A stretch of DNA of 64,000 nucleotides from Roseiarcus sp963732155 (GCA_963732155.1 CAVSYB010000006.1:618816-682815); one strand, 5' to 3'; positions 44,054 to 53,554 are shown, counted from the stretch's first letter. Notes: generated by a model not told the origin, from the sequence alone. A program made the numbers and translations.

Positions 44054-44288
44054 AGGGGCCTTTCTCTGCGGCGCCGCCGCTCGCTCGAAGCGTCGGACGC
44101 CCGCCGCCCGGCGGATCGCCCGTCCGCCGGCAAGCGGCCTCGCTCGAACCTGATGACTGAAGTCTCTTCCGTCCTGCAACAGCGGCCCGGTCCGCCGCCG
44201 CGCGCGCCGGCGCCGGCCCCGGCCCGCAAATTGCGCCGGACCCTATCGTATCTTGCGAAAAAGAGGAAACCGCCTTTGGCGCCGCCGG

Positions 44289-45104
44289 TCATGGCGCGGC
44301 GGCCGCCGCCGCGTCGCGCAATCGGCGGAAACGCCGGATGCTGAACGGGATCGAGCCGAGATAGGCCAGCGACATCGCGACCAGCATCTCCATCGGGAAA
44401 TTGGCGAGCAGCAGCACGCCGGCGACGAGGCCGAACAGCACTACGGCGACATAGTCGCGCGGCACCCGGCCGATCGACTTTCCGGAAAAATGCGGTATCT
44501 GGCTCGCCATCAGGAAGGCGATCGCCAGCACATAGGCGATTTCGAGCGGCGCCAGCGCGCGAACGTTGGGAACGCTGAACAGCGAATAGTGAAGATAGAC
44601 CGGCAGCAGGCCGGCGATGGCCCCCGCCGGGGCCGGCATGCCGACGAAGAAAGAGCTCCGCCACGCCGGCGGCTCCGCGCCCTCGATCATCACGTTGAAG
44701 CGCGCGAGGCGCAGCGCGCAGGCGATCGCGAAGATCAACGCGGCGAACCAGCCCAGACTCTTCATTTCATGCAGGCCGAAGACGTAGAGCACGATCGCCG
44801 GCGCGACGCCGAAGTCGACGAAGTCGGCCAGCGAATCGAGCTCGGCGCCGAACCGCGAGGTGCCTTTCAGCGCGCGCGCGATGCGCCCGTCGAGGCCGTC
44901 GAGCACGGCGGCGACGGCGACCGCGCTGACCGCCCATTGGATCTCGGCCTCGAACGCGAAACGGATCGCCGTCAAGCCGAGACAAAGCGCCAGCAGCGTT
45001 ATCAGATTGGGGATCAGCAGGCGCAGCGGCACGCCCCTGAAGAAACGCCCGCGCGGCCCGCCCGCCGGGGCCCGGCCGCCGCTCGCCTCGATCGGTTCGC
45101 TCAT
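44289..45104 (-). CDS. pssA: CDP-diacylglycerol-serine O-phosphatidyltransferase (phosphatidylserine synthase)
   Basis: The 271-residue membrane protein carries the CDP-alcohol phosphotransferase motif D-G-x2-A-R-x8-G-x3-D-x3-D: DGLDGRIARALKGTSRFGAE then LDSLADFVDFG. About eight hydrophobic helices follow (NLITLLALCLGLTAIRFAFE and others). It makes phosphatidylserine from CDP-diacylglycerol and serine. It starts six bases after psd, which converts the product to phosphatidylethanolamine, so the pair forms one pathway and operon. Confidence 0.94.
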   Translation of the reverse strand: MSEPIEASGGRAPAGGPRGRFFRGVPLRLLIPNLITLLALCLGLTAIRFAFEAEIQWAVSAVAVAAVLDGLDGRIARALKGTSRFGAELDSLADFVDFGVAPAIVLYVFGLHEMKSLGWFAALIFAIACALRLARFNVMIEGAEPPAWRSSFFVGMPAPAGAIAGLLPVYLHYSLFSVPNVRALAPLEIAYVLAIAFLMASQIPHFSGKSIGRVPRDYVAVVLFGLVAGVLLLANFPMEMLVAMSLAYLGSIPFSIRRFRRLRDAAAAAAP

Positions 45105-45109
45105 CGGCC

Positions 45110-45808
45110 TCAACCCCGCCGGAACACGCGAAGCGGCTCGTCGAGCGCCGTCTCGGCGATCACCGTCTCGCCGGCCACGGCGCGCGAATTGACGCCGACC
45201 AGCACGCGCGCGCGGTCCGGCAGGTAGACGTCGACGCGCGAGCCGAAACGGATCAGGCCGAAACGGTCGCCGGCGCTCAGATTGGCGCCCACGTCGACGA
45301 AGCAGACGATGCGCCGCGCGATCAGGCCGGCGATCTGCACGACGCCGAACGCGCCCGCCGGGCTGTCGATCACCACCCCGTTGCGCTCATTGTCCTCGCT
45401 CGCCTTGTCGAGGTCGGCGCTGATGAAAAGACCCGGCTTGTAAGCGACGCGGACGACGCGGCCGGCGACCGGCGCGCGATTGATGTGGCAATCGAACACC
45501 GACATGAAGATCGACACCCGCTGCATCGGCCGCGCGCCGAGCCCGAGTTCGGGAGGCGGCGTCGCATAGCCGCTGAAGCTCACCACGCCGTCGGCCGGAG
45601 AGACGACGAGGCCTTCGCGGACCGGCGTGACGCGGGCGGGATCGCGAAAAAAGAACGCGCACCACGCCGTCGCGGCGGCGCCGATCCAGCCGAGCGGGCT
45701 CCACAGCCAGGCAAGGATCAGCGTCGCCACCAGGAACGCGGCGATGAACGGGTAACCCTGGGGATGAACGGGCGCCAGTTGCCGACGCACGGAATCGAGG
45801 ACCGACAT
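45110..45808 (-). CDS. psd: Phosphatidylserine decarboxylase
   Basis: The 232-residue protein is of the short, class II-type proenzyme: N-terminal helices (YPFIAAFLVATLILAWLWSP), FRDPARVTPVREGLVVSPAD, SIFMSVFDCHINRAPVAGRV and the self-cleavage site GLIRFGSRVDVYLP, where the Gly-Ser bond breaks to give the pyruvoyl group. It makes phosphatidylethanolamine at the inner membrane. It precedes pssA in one operon. Confidence 0.94.
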   Translation of the reverse strand: MSVLDSVRRQLAPVHPQGYPFIAAFLVATLILAWLWSPLGWIGAAATAWCAFFFRDPARVTPVREGLVVSPADGVVSFSGYATPPPELGLGARPMQRVSIFMSVFDCHINRAPVAGRVVRVAYKPGLFISADLDKASEDNERNGVVIDSPAGAFGVVQIAGLIARRIVCFVDVGANLSAGDRFGLIRFGSRVDVYLPDRARVLVGVNSRAVAGETVIAETALDEPLRVFRRG

Positions 45809-46192
45809 CAAGGGGCGCTCTCTGTTCGCCACGGTCTTTTGGCGCCAAACAGGCGAAGAGTCACTGGCGCGGCGAAGCCGCCCCAACAGTCTTTCGCGGC
45901 GCGCGATAAATTCGCCGTGTCGCGCGAGAGACGATCGGCCGCCGCAATAATCGCCACGTCGCAGCGGCCGGCCGCGCGGCCATAGGCTTCTCGAGCCGAA
46001 CGCCTGTCAACGATCGCATGCGCCAGGCGCCAAACGCGAGCGAAGCGAAGCCATCGCGAGATCGTGACGATTGCCGGTGTGGTTCGCAGGGCTCGCTATC
46101 CCGGCGAGCGCGCTCGGCGGCCTCAACTGGAGGACGCGCGCATAATAGTACCGAATATTGACTATCAAGATATTTTACTGTATGAGGATCCC
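45809..46192. other. Divergent intergenic region between psd and the MarR gene
   Basis: No gene is visible in these 384 bases. The left half is GC-rich. The right 60 bases are AT-rich and contain the small inverted repeat at 46158-46168; they are the likely promoter of the MarR-methyltransferase pair. Confidence 0.5.
46158..46168. promoter_or_regulatory. Inverted repeat TTGA-N3-TCAA before the MarR gene
   Basis: TTGACTATCAA is a short perfect inverted repeat 25 bases before the MarR start, in an AT-rich patch (taccgaatattgactatc). MarR-type regulators often bind TTG-N5-CAA sites and repress themselves. The match is short, so it is only a candidate. Confidence 0.35.
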
Positions 46193-46654
46193 ATGGCGGG
46201 CGACAAAAATTGGCGCGACGGGGCGTCCTTTCCCGCGCTCCTGCGCGGCGCCTGGGCCGCTTACGGATTGGCCGTCCGCGAGGCTCTGAACGGCGCCGGA
46301 CACGATGATGTTCCGCGTAACGGCGTTTACGTGATCGGCGCGATCGCCCGAACCGGAGCGCCACTCGGTCGAATCATCAAAGAGCTCGGAATATCCAAAC
46401 AAGCGGCCGGGCAGCTTGTCGACACTCTCGTTTTGCGGGGCTACCTCGACCGGTCGGTGGACACCCAAGACCGCCGCCGGCTGACGGTCGCGCTGACCGA
46501 ACGGGGGCGCGCCGCCGCGGCCGTTTCCAGGTCGGCAGTGGAACGATTGGATGCCGAACTCGCCAAAAAAGTGGGGGTCGAAAACGTCGCGCACACCCGC
46601 GCAGCGCTCGCCGCCCTCATCGAAATCGAGCAAGACGGCGGGAAGCGCCAATGA
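46193..46654 (+). CDS. MarR-family transcriptional regulator
   Basis: The 153-residue protein has a winged helix-turn-helix: GVYVIGAIARTGAPLGRIIK, ELGISKQAAGQLVDTLVLRG, YLDRSVDTQDRRRLTVALTE (the DxRR wing) and RGRAAAAVSRSAVERLDAEL. GAGGAT lies just before the ATG. Its stop overlaps the methyltransferase start (ATGA), so the two are translationally coupled and it probably controls this pair. Confidence 0.9.
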   Translation: MAGDKNWRDGASFPALLRGAWAAYGLAVREALNGAGHDDVPRNGVYVIGAIARTGAPLGRIIKELGISKQAAGQLVDTLVLRGYLDRSVDTQDRRRLTVALTERGRAAAAVSRSAVERLDAELAKKVGVENVAHTRAALAALIEIEQDGGKRQ

Positions 46655-47502
46655 AGCACGGGTTTCCAAGCAAGACCGCTCAGAGCGTCGCGACCCGTCG
46701 AGCCGAACATCAGCTGTTCGACTTTCCGCACGTCCTGGAAGATCCGATAGCCCCCTGGATCATCGGACCAGCGGCCGCCACGTCGATGATGCTGGGATGT
46801 TTGACCGCGTATCTTCCCGGATCGCGTTACATGCGCGCTTTTGTGGCTGCACGAAGTCGATACGCCGAGGACCAGCTCGCAAGAGCAATTGCGTCCGGAA
46901 CGGTCCAATACGTGATTTTGGGCGCTGGTCTGGACACTTTTCCTTACCGAAACCCCTACTCCCAAAGTGATTTGAAAATATTCGAAGTCGATCATCCTGA
47001 AACGCAGGCGTGGAAACTCCGTCGTCTGGCGCTGGCGGCCATACCTGTTCCTTCGGCGGTAACTTTCGTTCCTGTCGACTTCGAGCGTCAAAAGCTGGAA
47101 GTCGAGCTGGAAAGGGCGGGATTCAAGCTCGACAAACCGGCCTTTTTTTCGTGGCTGGGAGTGACGCCGTATCTTGCCAATGAGACGGTGATGGCGACCT
47201 TCGCATTGATCCACTCCCTCAGCCCGGACAGCGCAATCGCGTTCGATTACGCGCTCCCGCGTCAAACGTTGTCTGACGGCGAAAGAATGGCGTTCGACGC
47301 CCTGAGCAAAGGAGTTCTCCGAGCGGGCGAGCCGTTCCGAGGCTTCTTCGCACCCGAAGCGCTGGTGAATGATCTGAAGAAGATCGGATTCCGTCGGGTC
47401 GAGAGTCCCACGACGGACCAGATCAACGCCCTTTATTTTCGAAATCGCCTGGACGGTCTGCGGGTCCGAGGTCGCCTCGGCGGATTGATGTGCGCCTATT
47501 AG
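46651..47502 (+). CDS. Class I SAM-dependent methyltransferase (LCMT/TIGR00027-like)
   Basis: The 283-residue protein belongs to the leucine-carboxyl-methyltransferase-like family: SKTAQSVATRRAEHQLFD, ARSRYAEDQLARAIASGTVQ, YVILGAGLDTFPYRNPY (the SAM-binding GxGxD) and IFEVDHPETQAWKLRRLAL, then FFSWLGVTPYLANETVMATF. In actinobacteria many copies act on secondary metabolites; the substrate here is unknown. It is coupled to a MarR gene, which suggests induction by a small molecule. Confidence 0.88.
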   Translation: MKHGFPSKTAQSVATRRAEHQLFDFPHVLEDPIAPWIIGPAAATSMMLGCLTAYLPGSRYMRAFVAARSRYAEDQLARAIASGTVQYVILGAGLDTFPYRNPYSQSDLKIFEVDHPETQAWKLRRLALAAIPVPSAVTFVPVDFERQKLEVELERAGFKLDKPAFFSWLGVTPYLANETVMATFALIHSLSPDSAIAFDYALPRQTLSDGERMAFDALSKGVLRAGEPFRGFFAPEALVNDLKKIGFRRVESPTTDQINALYFRNRLDGLRVRGRLGGLMCAY

Positions 47503-47636
47503 CCGCGCTTGCGCGCGGCGGCTGCGCCGTTCCAAGCTTCACAGCCGCATGATCCGTAAAACGAGGGTGGCGGCGAGCGATCGAAAAGCGGGCCGATAGA
47601 CTGAAAACAAAATTGCCCGCCCGAGCAACCTCCGCA

Positions 47637-49553
47637 TCAATCGGGAGCCGCGACGGCGGGCGCGGCGAGCTTGGTCTCGCGCGCCTCCATTTCGGCGCGC
47701 CGCAAGGTCTCCTGCGCGGCGTCGACCTCGCGCTGGCGGCTCCACAGCGCCGCGTAAAGGCCGCCTTTTTCGAGCAGGTCCTCGTGCGTTCCGCGCTCGA
47801 CGATCACGCCCTTGTCGAGCACCAGAATCTCGTCGGCGTGAACGACGGTCGACAGCCGATGGGCGATGATCAGCGTCGTCCGCCCCTTCGAGACGCGTTC
47901 GAGCGCCGCCTGGATTTCGCGCTCGGTGAAACTGTCGAGCGCCGACGTCGCCTCGTCGAGCACCAGAATCGGCGGCCCCTTCAGCATGGTGCGGGCGATC
48001 GCCACGCGTTGCTTTTCGCCGCCCGACAATTTGAGCCCGCGCTCGCCCACCTGCGCGTCGTAACCCTGCGGCAACGAGCGGATGAAATCGTCGATCTGCG
48101 CGTCTCTGGCCGCCGCCCGCACCGCCTCGTCGCTCGCGCCGTCGCGGCCATAGCGGATATTGTAGAGGATCGAGTCGTTGAACAGGACGGTGTCCTGCGG
48201 GACCATGCCGATCGCCTCGCGCAACGAGGCCTGCGTGACGGCGCCGATATCCTGGCCGTCGATGGTGATGCGTCCGGCCGAAGGCTCGTAGAAGCGGAAC
48301 AGCAGCCGCGAGATCGTCGACTTTCCCGCGCCCGACGGGCCGACGATCGCCACGGTCTTTCCCGCCGGCGCCTCGAAGGACACGCCGCGCAGGATCTTGC
48401 GCGCCGGGTCATAGTTGAACTCGACGTTCTCGAAGCGGACCGCGCCGCGGCTGACGACGAGCGGGGGCGCGTCCGGCCGATCCCTGATCTCCGGGTTCTG
48501 CACGAGAATGTCGAACATCAATTCGATGTCGACGATCGCCTGCTTGATGTCGCGGTAGACCATGCCCATGAAGTTCAGCGGCTGATAGAGCTGAAGCATC
48601 ATCAGATTGATCAGCACGAAATCGCCGATGGTGTTGCGGCCGCTGCGGATCCCCGCGACGCACATCAGGATGACGACGACGAGGCCGGTCGTGAAGATCA
48701 CCGCCTGGCCGGCGTTGAGCACCGCGAGCGAGACATAGGTGCGCACGCTCAGCCGTTCGTAGCGCGCCATCGATTTGTCGTAGCGCGCCGCCTCGCGTTT
48801 CTCGGCCCCGAAATATTTCACCGTCTCGAAATTGAGCAGGCTGTCAATCGCCTTGGTGTTGGCGTCGGTGTCGCTCTCGTTCATCGAGCGGCGGATCGCG
48901 ATCCGCCAGTTGGTCGCCAGCGTGGTGAACACCAGGTAGGCGGCGATGGTCAGCGAAACCGCCAAGACGTAACGCCAGTCGAATGAAAAGAGGAACACGC
49001 CGAGGATCAGCGCGAACTCGACGACGGTCGGCGCCGCCGTCAGCATCGAAGTGCGGATGATCGTCTCGATCGCGTTGCGGCCGCGCTCGAGGATGCGCGT
49101 CAGACCGCCGGTCTTGCGCTCGAGATGAAAGCGCAGCGACAGTTGATGGAGGTGGACGAACACTTCGACGGCGAGGCGGCGCACCGCGTTCATCGCCACC
49201 GCCGCGAACAGCGCGTCGCGCCCCTGGGTGAACAACGACATCAGAACGCGCAGCAAGCCGTAGATCAGCGTCAAGGCGACGACGCCGCCGAGCAGGGCGG
49301 GCAACGGAATGCGGTCGGCCGCGCGGGCGCCGGCGAGCGCGTCGGTCGCCCATTTGTAGGCGTAGGGGATGGCGATCGTCGCAAGCTTCGCCGCCACCAT
49401 CAGCAGGACAGCCGAGAAGACCCGCAGTTTCAAGTCGATCCGGTCGGCGGGCCAGATATAGGGCCATAACCGACGCGCCGTGCCGACCAGCGTCGCCTCC
49501 CCGCGGGGAGCGGTCCCCGCGGCGATGAAATTTGTCGATTTTTGATGCTGCAT
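47637..49553 (-). CDS. Atm1-type ABC exporter (permease fused to ATPase)
   Basis: The 638-residue protein has six membrane helices followed by one ATPase domain. The membrane part contains KLATIAIPYAYKWATDALAG and FHLERKTGGLTRILERGRNA, motifs of the Atm1/HMT1 group that exports glutathione-linked persulfides or metal conjugates. The ATPase has Walker A VGPSGAGKST, signature LSGGEKQRVAIARTML and Walker B ILVLDEATSALD. It sits in the inner membrane as a dimer. No partner gene is adjacent. Confidence 0.92.
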   Translation of the reverse strand: MQHQKSTNFIAAGTAPRGEATLVGTARRLWPYIWPADRIDLKLRVFSAVLLMVAAKLATIAIPYAYKWATDALAGARAADRIPLPALLGGVVALTLIYGLLRVLMSLFTQGRDALFAAVAMNAVRRLAVEVFVHLHQLSLRFHLERKTGGLTRILERGRNAIETIIRTSMLTAAPTVVEFALILGVFLFSFDWRYVLAVSLTIAAYLVFTTLATNWRIAIRRSMNESDTDANTKAIDSLLNFETVKYFGAEKREAARYDKSMARYERLSVRTYVSLAVLNAGQAVIFTTGLVVVILMCVAGIRSGRNTIGDFVLINLMMLQLYQPLNFMGMVYRDIKQAIVDIELMFDILVQNPEIRDRPDAPPLVVSRGAVRFENVEFNYDPARKILRGVSFEAPAGKTVAIVGPSGAGKSTISRLLFRFYEPSAGRITIDGQDIGAVTQASLREAIGMVPQDTVLFNDSILYNIRYGRDGASDEAVRAAARDAQIDDFIRSLPQGYDAQVGERGLKLSGGEKQRVAIARTMLKGPPILVLDEATSALDSFTEREIQAALERVSKGRTTLIIAHRLSTVVHADEILVLDKGVIVERGTHEDLLEKGGLYAALWSRQREVDAAQETLRRAEMEARETKLAAPAVAAPD

Positions 49554-49934
49554 TTGATTCCGCGCCGGTCAACCGGACCAGATATAGGGCGAAGCCGGTC
49601 CGCCCGCACCCCCGCAGGCGCCGCATTTCGCCATAATTCGCTTAAGGAATCGTCGTCCCCCGCCGCAAGTGCTGAAAATCACGTTGGTCGGCGACTGCTT
49701 GGATCGTCCTTGGCGGCGGTCGATGGATAGTGGCGAGGCCGCCTGCGACAAGATTTCCCCACAATTTCTTTATTATTAGTCTTGCTGCGGCCGCAAGATG
49801 TGACTATGGAGGGTCCAGTGTTGGGCTCGAATCGTCGCGAAGACCAACCGTTCATATGTTGATCGACGATACAACGGTATTGTGGGGGAATGCGGACTGC
49901 GCCGTCCGCCGTCGAAGTTGGAGCAAGGCATCAC
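49554..49934. other. Divergent intergenic region between the Atm1-type exporter and mucR
   Basis: No gene is visible in these 381 bases. The middle (about 49747-49790) is AT-rich (tttctttattattagtcttg), of the kind bound by MucR/Ros proteins, which commonly regulate their own promoter. I cannot define an exact operator. Confidence 0.5.
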
Positions 49935-50342
49935 ATGTCTGATACGTTGAACTATATCGAGCTCGCGGCCGAAATTGTATCCGCATACGTTTCGAACAAT
50001 TCAGTGCCGGCGAGCGACCTCCCGACCTTGATCGGCGACGTTCACGGCGCGATTATGCGCGTTTCAAGCGGAGCGACCGTGGCCGCGCCGGAGGTTGCCA
50101 AGCCTGCCGTCGCCCCCAAGAAATCGATCACCAACGACTACATCATCTGCTTGGAGGACGGTCGGAAGTTCAAGTCCTTGAAGCGTCATTTGCGCACCCA
50201 GTACAATATGTCGCCCGAGGAATATCGCGAAAAATGGGGTCTGGCCGCCGATTATCCGATGGTCGCGCCGGCCTACGCCAAGGCCCGTTCCGCCCTCGCC
50301 AAGCAGATGGGGCTCGGTCAGCAGCGCCGCCGCCGGAAGTGA
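49935..50342 (+). CDS. mucR: MucR/Ros-family transcriptional regulator
   Basis: The 135-residue protein shows the alphaproteobacterial MucR pattern: LNYIELAAEIVSAYVSNNSV, VPASDLPTLIGDVHGAIM, then the zinc-finger-like DYIICLEDGRKFKSLKRHLR and the end YNMSPEEYREKWGLAADYPM, ending with a basic QQRRRRK. These proteins act as broad regulators of exopolysaccharide, motility and cell-cycle genes. An upstream ATG exists but gives no family similarity. The upstream AT-rich region may be its own target. Confidence 0.93.
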   Translation: MSDTLNYIELAAEIVSAYVSNNSVPASDLPTLIGDVHGAIMRVSSGATVAAPEVAKPAVAPKKSITNDYIICLEDGRKFKSLKRHLRTQYNMSPEEYREKWGLAADYPMVAPAYAKARSALAKQMGLGQQRRRRK

Positions 50343-50508
50343 CCGCCTCCGGGCGGGAGGCCCGGGCGAAGCGAATCCGGTTTGTTTGACGCGCGCGCGG
50401 CGGGACGACGGGCCGGGCGCCTTGCGACGGGCGTCGCGCCGTTTTCGCGCGTCGCTTCCGCAATCGTCGGCGCTTGACCTTCGGCGGGATCGCGCAGCAC
50501 AAAGGCCG

Positions 50509-51114
50509 ATGAGCACGATCCAGAATATTTGCGTCTATTGCGGCTCCAGCCTCGGATCCGACGCGCGGTTTGCCGAAGCGGCCGACGCGCTCGGCGCGGC
50601 GATGGCGCAGGCGGGCGTCGGTCTGGTGTTCGGCGGCGGCGAGGACGGACTGATGGGACGCCTCGCCCACGCCGTTCTCGACAACGGCGGGCGGGTCACC
50701 GGGATCATCCCGACCTTCCTGGTGCGGCGCGAGCACGCGCTGAAGTCGGCGCAGGAGCTGGTCATTGTCGAGAACATGCACCAGCGCAAACAATTGATGT
50801 TCGAACGCGCCGACGCGTTCATCGCGCTGCCCGGCGGCGTCGGCACGCTGGAGGAGCTGGTCGAGCAATTGACCTGGGCGCAGTTGCAGCGCCACGCCAA
50901 ACCGGTGCTGATCGCCGACGTCGGCGGCTTCTGGCGCCCGCTGCTCAGCCTCATCGCCCACATGCGCAATCTCGGCTTCATCCGCGAGGGCTTCGATCTG
51001 CACTATCTCGTCGCTGAGAAGATCGAGGACGCGCTGCCGATGCTCGAAAGGGCCGCCCGAAGCGCGCGCCGCGCGGCGTCCGCGGCCGAAGGCCTGGCCG
51101 CGGGATTTCCCTGA
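50509..51114 (+). CDS. LOG-family protein (cytokinin riboside 5'-monophosphate phosphoribohydrolase-like)
   Basis: The 201-residue protein has the LOG Rossmann-like fold: NICVYCGSSLGSDARFAEAA, GVGLVFGGGEDGLMGRLAHA, MHQRKQLMFERADAFIALPG and the catalytic PGGVGTLEELVEQLTWAQL (PGGxGTxxE). It cleaves the ribose-phosphate from purine nucleotides; in bacteria the role is often nucleotide scavenging. It follows mucR on the same strand. Confidence 0.93.
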   Translation: MSTIQNICVYCGSSLGSDARFAEAADALGAAMAQAGVGLVFGGGEDGLMGRLAHAVLDNGGRVTGIIPTFLVRREHALKSAQELVIVENMHQRKQLMFERADAFIALPGGVGTLEELVEQLTWAQLQRHAKPVLIADVGGFWRPLLSLIAHMRNLGFIREGFDLHYLVAEKIEDALPMLERAARSARRAASAAEGLAAGFP

Positions 51115-51183
51115 ACCGCGCCCGACGTCATTTTTTTCACATAGTCGTCGGGCAAGTGCGCGGCTTCCTACGGAGGCCATGAC

Positions 51184-51594
51184 ATGAGCCAGCAACATCT
51201 GCGCGCGTTCGCCGTCGGCGCGCTGATCGCCGGCGCCGCGATGAGCGGCGCAGCCTTGGCGCAGTCGACGCCGCCGGCGGCCGAGGCTGCGGCGCCCGGC
51301 AAAGCCCCGGAAGCGCCGGTCGCCAGGCCGCGCCGGAAGACGGCGCCGTCGGTCGTCGTCCTCGTCACCAACGAGCGCGCCGTCGCTCTGGCCGAGCTCG
51401 ATGCGACGCCGGCGGGCGACGCCGACGCCAGGCAGATCGTCGCCAATCTCGCGCCGGGCGAGAAGACCTCGGTGCGGCTGGCGCGCGGCAAGTCCTGCGT
51501 GTTCGACCTGCACGGCGCTTTCGAGGACGGATCGAGCACGAAAATGGCGGGCATCGACCTGTGCAAGGACAACAAGGTCAATCTCGTCGAGTGA
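51184..51594 (+). CDS. Secreted hypothetical protein
   Basis: The 136-residue protein has a signal peptide (LRAFAVGALIAGAAMSGAAL, cut near AQS), an Ala/Pro-rich linker and a small C-terminal region with two cysteines (VRLARGKSCVFDLHGAF and GIDLCKDNKVNLVE). It probably sits in the periplasm with a disulfide. I recognise no family. A GGAGG site lies before the start. Confidence 0.7.
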   Translation: MSQQHLRAFAVGALIAGAAMSGAALAQSTPPAAEAAAPGKAPEAPVARPRRKTAPSVVVLVTNERAVALAELDATPAGDADARQIVANLAPGEKTSVRLARGKSCVFDLHGAFEDGSSTKMAGIDLCKDNKVNLVE

Positions 51595-51628
51595 CTGCCG
51601 GCCCGAGCGCCGGCTTGCGCGGCGAAAC

Positions 51629-52003
51629 TCAGTTTCTGGCGAGGGTGAAGTTGACGCGGACGTCGTCGATCCATTGCGGATCGATCAGCGCCTTCAGGTC
51701 GAGTGCGGCGAGTTCCGCGCGCGCAGCGTCAAGATCGCCTTCGCCGTGGACGACGTTCGGCCGAGGGTCTCCGCGAACAGGGATCAAGCCGGACCACCGA
51801 CCTCGAGCCTTTTCGGGCTCGTTCGACGCGCGGCTCCATTCGTGGTGGATGAGCCACAGCTCCCACCCGAGGATTTCAACCCGATCGGCTCGACAGGCGT
51901 CCAGAAACGCCGACGCGTCCGCCGGCACGACGCCGAGTTCGCCGTTCGTCGCGCGGAAGGCGCGCGACATCACGCTCGCGGGAAGCGATGGCGGAAACGA
52001 CAT
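51629..52003 (-). CDS. Hypothetical protein of 124 residues
   Basis: The protein reads as a compact globular domain: MSRAFRATNGELGVVPADAS, ILGWELWLIHHEWSRA, GRWSGLIPVRGDPRPNVVHG and EGDLDAARAELAALDLKALI. The codon pattern is that of a real gene. No domain name comes to mind and no catalytic motif is visible. It stands alone between a secreted protein and sodB; start ATG 52003 is uncertain, since an internal ATG could also be used. Confidence 0.6.
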   Translation of the reverse strand: MSFPPSLPASVMSRAFRATNGELGVVPADASAFLDACRADRVEILGWELWLIHHEWSRASNEPEKARGRWSGLIPVRGDPRPNVVHGEGDLDAARAELAALDLKALIDPQWIDDVRVNFTLARN

Positions 52004-52141
52004 CGGTCAGCCATGATCAGGCGGCTCCCTCATCGCGCGCGATGATGGGACAGTCTGCGAGATCGGATCGACCGGAGCGCGCCCCCGCGAGGGGAAGCCG
52101 GCGCTCCGACGTCCGGCCTCGGCCCGCCGAGCCTGGCAGGC

Positions 52142-52741
52142 TTACTTCATCGCCGCGGCGTAGAGACTGGCCACATGGTCCCAGTTGACCAGATTGTCGA
52201 CGAACGCCTTGAGATAGTCCGGCCGGCGGTTGCGGTAGTCGATGTAATAGGAATGCTCCCACACGTCGACGCCGAGGATCGGCTGGCCGCCATGGACCAG
52301 CGGGCTCTCGCCGTTGGGCGTTTTGGTGACGACGATCTTGCCGTCCTTGACGGTCAGCCACGCCCAGCCCGAGCCGAACTGCGTCACCCCGGCCTGAATG
52401 AAGTCCGTCTTCGCTTTTTCGATCGAGCCCAGCGAATCGACGATCGCCTTTTCCAGCGCGCCGGGGATCTTGCCGCCGCCATTGGGCTTCATCCATTGCC
52501 AGAAATGGATGTGGTTGAAGTGCTGTCCGGCATTGTTGAACAGGCCGGGATTCTTGCCGAACGAACCTTTGACGATTTCCTCGAGCGACTTGCCCTCCCA
52601 TTCCGTGCCCTTCAGCAGATTGTTGCCGTTGTTGACATAGGCGAGGTGATGCTTGTCATGGTGAAACTCGAGGGTTTCTTTTGACATGTAGGGGCCCAAG
52701 GCGTCATAGGCGTAGGGCAGTTCGGGAAGAGAGAAGGTCAT
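52142..52741 (-). CDS. sodB: Iron/manganese superoxide dismutase
   Basis: The 199-residue protein is a complete Fe/Mn SOD: N-terminal helical hairpin (LPELPYAYDALGPYMSKETL, EFHHDKHHLAYVNNGNNLL), HFNHIHFWQWMKPNGGG, and the C-terminal metal motif DVWEHSYYIDYRNRRPDYLK. The metal-binding His and Asp residues are in place. It removes superoxide in the cytoplasm. Metal preference is not certain from sequence by eye, though the FWQWM/GSGWAWL context is of the iron type. Confidence 0.95.
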   Translation of the reverse strand: MTFSLPELPYAYDALGPYMSKETLEFHHDKHHLAYVNNGNNLLKGTEWEGKSLEEIVKGSFGKNPGLFNNAGQHFNHIHFWQWMKPNGGGKIPGALEKAIVDSLGSIEKAKTDFIQAGVTQFGSGWAWLTVKDGKIVVTKTPNGESPLVHGGQPILGVDVWEHSYYIDYRNRRPDYLKAFVDNLVNWDHVASLYAAAMK

Positions 52742-52955
52742 GGGCTCGGCTCCTTTTGAACGACACCCGGATCACAACAAGCCGGCCGAAACGCCAGCGG
52801 TCGAACGATGCGGCGCATTGTTAGACCCGTCGGGCGCGGTGGGCAACCGCCGCCGCGGCGCCGCGCGCCGTCGACCGCGCCGACCGCGCGAGGCGGCCAA
52901 ACGATGGCGCCGTTGTGCGCCGCTTTTCTGACAAAATGAACACGTTGGATCGCTC

Positions 52956-53552
52956 ATGAGCTGGTTCGTCGTTTTTCTCGGCCTGGTCCTCGCGTCCGCG
53001 GGCGGCGCGGCGATCGTGGCGAGCATCGATCTGCTGACCACCGAACTCGGCCTGCTCTACGCGACTTGCGGCGCCATCGGGCTCAGCGGCGGCCTCATCG
53101 TGATCGCGATCGGCATTTTGATCGGGCGGGTCGGCGCGTTGCGCCGGGCGGTGCTGCGCGGAATTGAAGCGACGCGGCCGGAGCGCGTCGAGCCGCTGCT
53201 GGCCGGCCTGGAGCCGGTGGTTCTGGCCGAGCCGGCCGGCGGCGCGGGGCGCGAGCCGCCCGCCGTGGAATTCGCGGAGCCGGCGATGACGCCGGCGCCC
53301 GCGCCCACCCTCGATGACGCCGGCGACCACGAGGCGGCGATCAATGAAAACCGCAAGGGGCGGCTGCCGTCGCTCGAGCAAGCGACGCGGGAGCCCGCCG
53401 AGCCGCCGACGCTGGTCGGCCGCTACAGCGCGGGCGGCGCCAACTACTCGATTTTTTCCGACGGGTCGATCGAAGCGGAAACCGATCAAGGCGCCTTCAA
53501 ATTCGAGTCGATGAACGAATTCAAGGCGTTTATCGCCGCCAAGCGCAACTGA
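52956..53552 (+). CDS. Hypothetical membrane-anchored protein
   Basis: The 198-residue protein has two N-terminal helices (WFVVFLGLVLASAGGAAIVA and ATCGAIGLSGGLIVIAIGIL), a low-complexity acidic/proline middle part, and a conserved-looking C-terminal beta motif, GRYSAGGANYSIFSDGSIEA then TDQGAFKFESMNEFKAFIAA. Proteins with this end are frequent in Beijerinckiaceae and related families but have no assigned role. It converges with the FTR1 gene, three bases apart. Confidence 0.7.
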   Translation: MSWFVVFLGLVLASAGGAAIVASIDLLTTELGLLYATCGAIGLSGGLIVIAIGILIGRVGALRRAVLRGIEATRPERVEPLLAGLEPVVLAEPAGGAGREPPAVEFAEPAMTPAPAPTLDDAGDHEAAINENRKGRLPSLEQATREPAEPPTLVGRYSAGGANYSIFSDGSIEAETDQGAFKFESMNEFKAFIAAKRN

Positions 53553-53554
53553 GA

